Positions 6,297-7,206 of a stretch of 7,206 nucleotides of DNA are shown piece after piece. The position numbers and the translations under genes are program-made. How positions within the stretch are numbered: the stretch's first letter is position 1; every line of letters starts with the position of its first letter. Under the pieces are notes generated by a model, which saw only the letters and a list, made by a program, of their open reading frames with translations, searched no databases and was not told the DNA's origin. Origin of the DNA: Ignavibacteria bacterium (lineage in GTDB: Bacteria; Bacteroidota; Ignavibacteria; Tepidaquicellales; OLB5); the NCBI GenBank assembly GCA_027492415.1, contig JAPUEV010000293.1, positions 1 through 7,206 of the forward strand. The letters run 5' to 3'.

Positions 6297-7206
6297 CTAT
6301 TTAACCAATATCATTTTCTTTACATCAGTAAACCCATCAGCAGCCAGCCTGTAAAAATATACACCGCTTGGCAGATTTGATGCATTGAAATCAACTTTAT
6401 ATTCGCCTGCCCTTAAGTTCTCATTTACAAGTATAGCAGATTCTTTGCCTGTAACATCAAACACAGTCAGCTTTACAAAACCTTCTTTTGGTATTTGTAT
6501 ACTAATATTTGTTGCAGGGTTAAAAGGATTTGGGTAGTTCTGGCTTAGGGAATAATTTTCCGGCACATTTCCCGAGATCGGTTCTATGCCAATAAATATT
6601 CCGCCGCTGTTAACTGTATTGATTACAGCGCCGTCAGATCCGCACATCCAGCCGATTGAAGTGCTTCCGGGCGCGAACTCAATATCCTGCATAGATGTAT
6701 TTGGCAATACAGTATTTTGTTCGTACCATGTCGTACCGCCATCAAGAGTTTTATATGTATTATCCCAGTTAGAAGCATATCCTACGTTTGCATTTGCCAT
6801 ATAGAATGTAAGAAAATATCCGGAAGTGGGAAGGTTGATATCAACCCAGTTTGCTCCGCCGTTTGTTGATTTATAAACCCTGCTGTCACTGGATGCAAAA
6901 CCTGTTGATGCATCGATGAACTGGATTTTTTCAATTGGCCTGTCAAAGGTTTGCGTTGTCTGCCAGCTATCACCGCTGTTTGTGGATTTTAGAATAATTC
7001 CATCCTGTGCATAACCACCCGCTATCCAAATTAGATTTGCATTATAATATGCGATACTTCTCAGCATCAATGTAGTTCCGGGGTTTTTTGCTGTCCAGTT
7101 AGCTCCGCCATTTGTGGATTTATAAAGTCTGCCAATATCCCCGCATACAAAGCCTGTTGACTGGTTAACAAACAGAATATCCCTGAACGATTCTGTACCA
7201 ACCGTT
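6297..7206 (-). CDS. Secreted YCF48-like BNR propeller protein with T9SS type A sorting domain (3' part only)
   Basis: The minus-strand frame is open from the right edge to TAG at 6299-6297, giving 302 C-terminal residues. An apparent TTG start at 7070 is not real, because 45 upstream in-frame codons continue the same repeat pattern (STGFVCGDIGRLYKSTNGG and NW). Four Asp-boxes are visible (STNGGANW twice, STNSGDSW, TLDGGTTW), with blade strands such as STGFASSDSRVYKSTN. This matches YCF48/HCF136-like photosystem II assembly factor repeats; in heterotrophs this fold is a general secreted propeller and does not imply photosynthesis. The last 85 residues are a T9SS type A sorting domain preceded by PISGNVPEN. 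The protein should be surface-bound or secreted. The gene lies 152 bases upstream of the 859-residue gene on the same strand, separated by a hairpin-rich gap, so the two may not share a transcript. Confidence 0.88.
   Translation of the reverse strand, partial: TVGTESFRDILFVNQSTGFVCGDIGRLYKSTNGGANWTAKNPGTTLMLRSIAYYNANLIWIAGGYAQDGIILKSTNSGDSWQTTQTFDRPIEKIQFIDASTGFASSDSRVYKSTNGGANWVDINLPTSGYFLTFYMANANVGYASNWDNTYKTLDGGTTWYEQNTVLPNTSMQDIEFAPGSTSIGWMCGSDGAVINTVNSGGIFIGIEPISGNVPENYSLSQNYPNPFNPATNISIQIPKEGFVKLTVFDVTGKESAILVNENLRAGEYKVDFNASNLPSGVYFYRLAADGFTDVKKMILVK
6300..6554 (-). other. T9SS type A C-terminal sorting domain (copy 4)
   Basis: This 85-residue domain starts at YSLSQNYPNPFNP, includes LTVFDVTGKESAIL and LPSGVYFYRL strands, and ends in GFTDVKKMILVK. 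It is closest to copy 3, including a 23-base identical stretch at the 3' end (6310-6332 against 3578-3600). Confidence 0.92.

Noticed and set aside
6297..7070. A complete 257-residue gene starting at TTG 7070
   Set aside because: The same frame stays open for 45 more codons to the window edge and encodes another Asp-box (STNGGANW), so the real start is outside the window and there is no signal peptide at the TTG.
6297..7206. A photosynthesis-related YCF48 gene
   Set aside because: The blades resemble YCF48/HCF136, but the T9SS sorting domain indicates secretion and no photosystem gene is nearby. The repeat is widespread in non-photosynthetic bacteria.

Overview
The window looks like a piece of an Ignavibacteria-type genome (Bacteroidota/Chlorobi lineage) rich in secreted proteins. 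The main evidence is four separate copies of a C-terminal domain that opens with YSLxQNYPNPFNP, contains a SSGVYFYRL or LPSGVYFYRL-type strand, and ends in KKMILVK or a close variant. This is the type A C-terminal sorting domain of the type IX secretion system (T9SS), and this wording is typical of Ignavibacteria and related deep branches. Moderate A+T content, A/T-rich leaders without clear Shine-Dalgarno sequences and N-terminal signal peptides fit that placement. The taxonomy is inferred from protein style; no rRNA or marker gene is present.

Layout. Positions 1-431 (+) hold the 3' end of a secreted BNR/YCF48-like beta-propeller gene with a T9SS domain. Ten bases later, 442-1887 (+) encodes a complete T9SS protein with seven propeller-type repeats at an exact 51-residue spacing. 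Twelve bases later, 1900-2727 (+) encodes an exported FecR-domain protein with a GTG start. After a 97-base gap, 2825-3484 (+) encodes an exported transglutaminase-like (papain-fold) protein with a visible Cys/His/Asp triad. A hairpin at 3489-3514 separates this rightward group from two leftward genes. The first is an 859-residue BNR/Asp-box protein with a T9SS domain (6144-3565). The second is the 3' part of another YCF48-like T9SS protein that runs off the right edge (7206-6297). The gap between the two leftward genes (6145-6296) contains a GC-rich, REP-like palindrome.

How the genes may work together. Four of six genes encode proteins expected to be exported by Sec and then carried across the outer membrane by T9SS, ending on the surface or in the medium. 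Their propellers suggest binding or scaffolding, or possibly glycan interaction. None shows the FRIP motif expected of a true sialidase. The FecR-domain and transglutaminase-like proteins have signal peptides but no T9SS domain, so they probably stay in the periplasm or at the outer membrane. The tight spacing of the first three genes suggests one transcript. A shared pathway for the group is inference only. No RNA gene, CRISPR array, insertion sequence or phage gene was seen.
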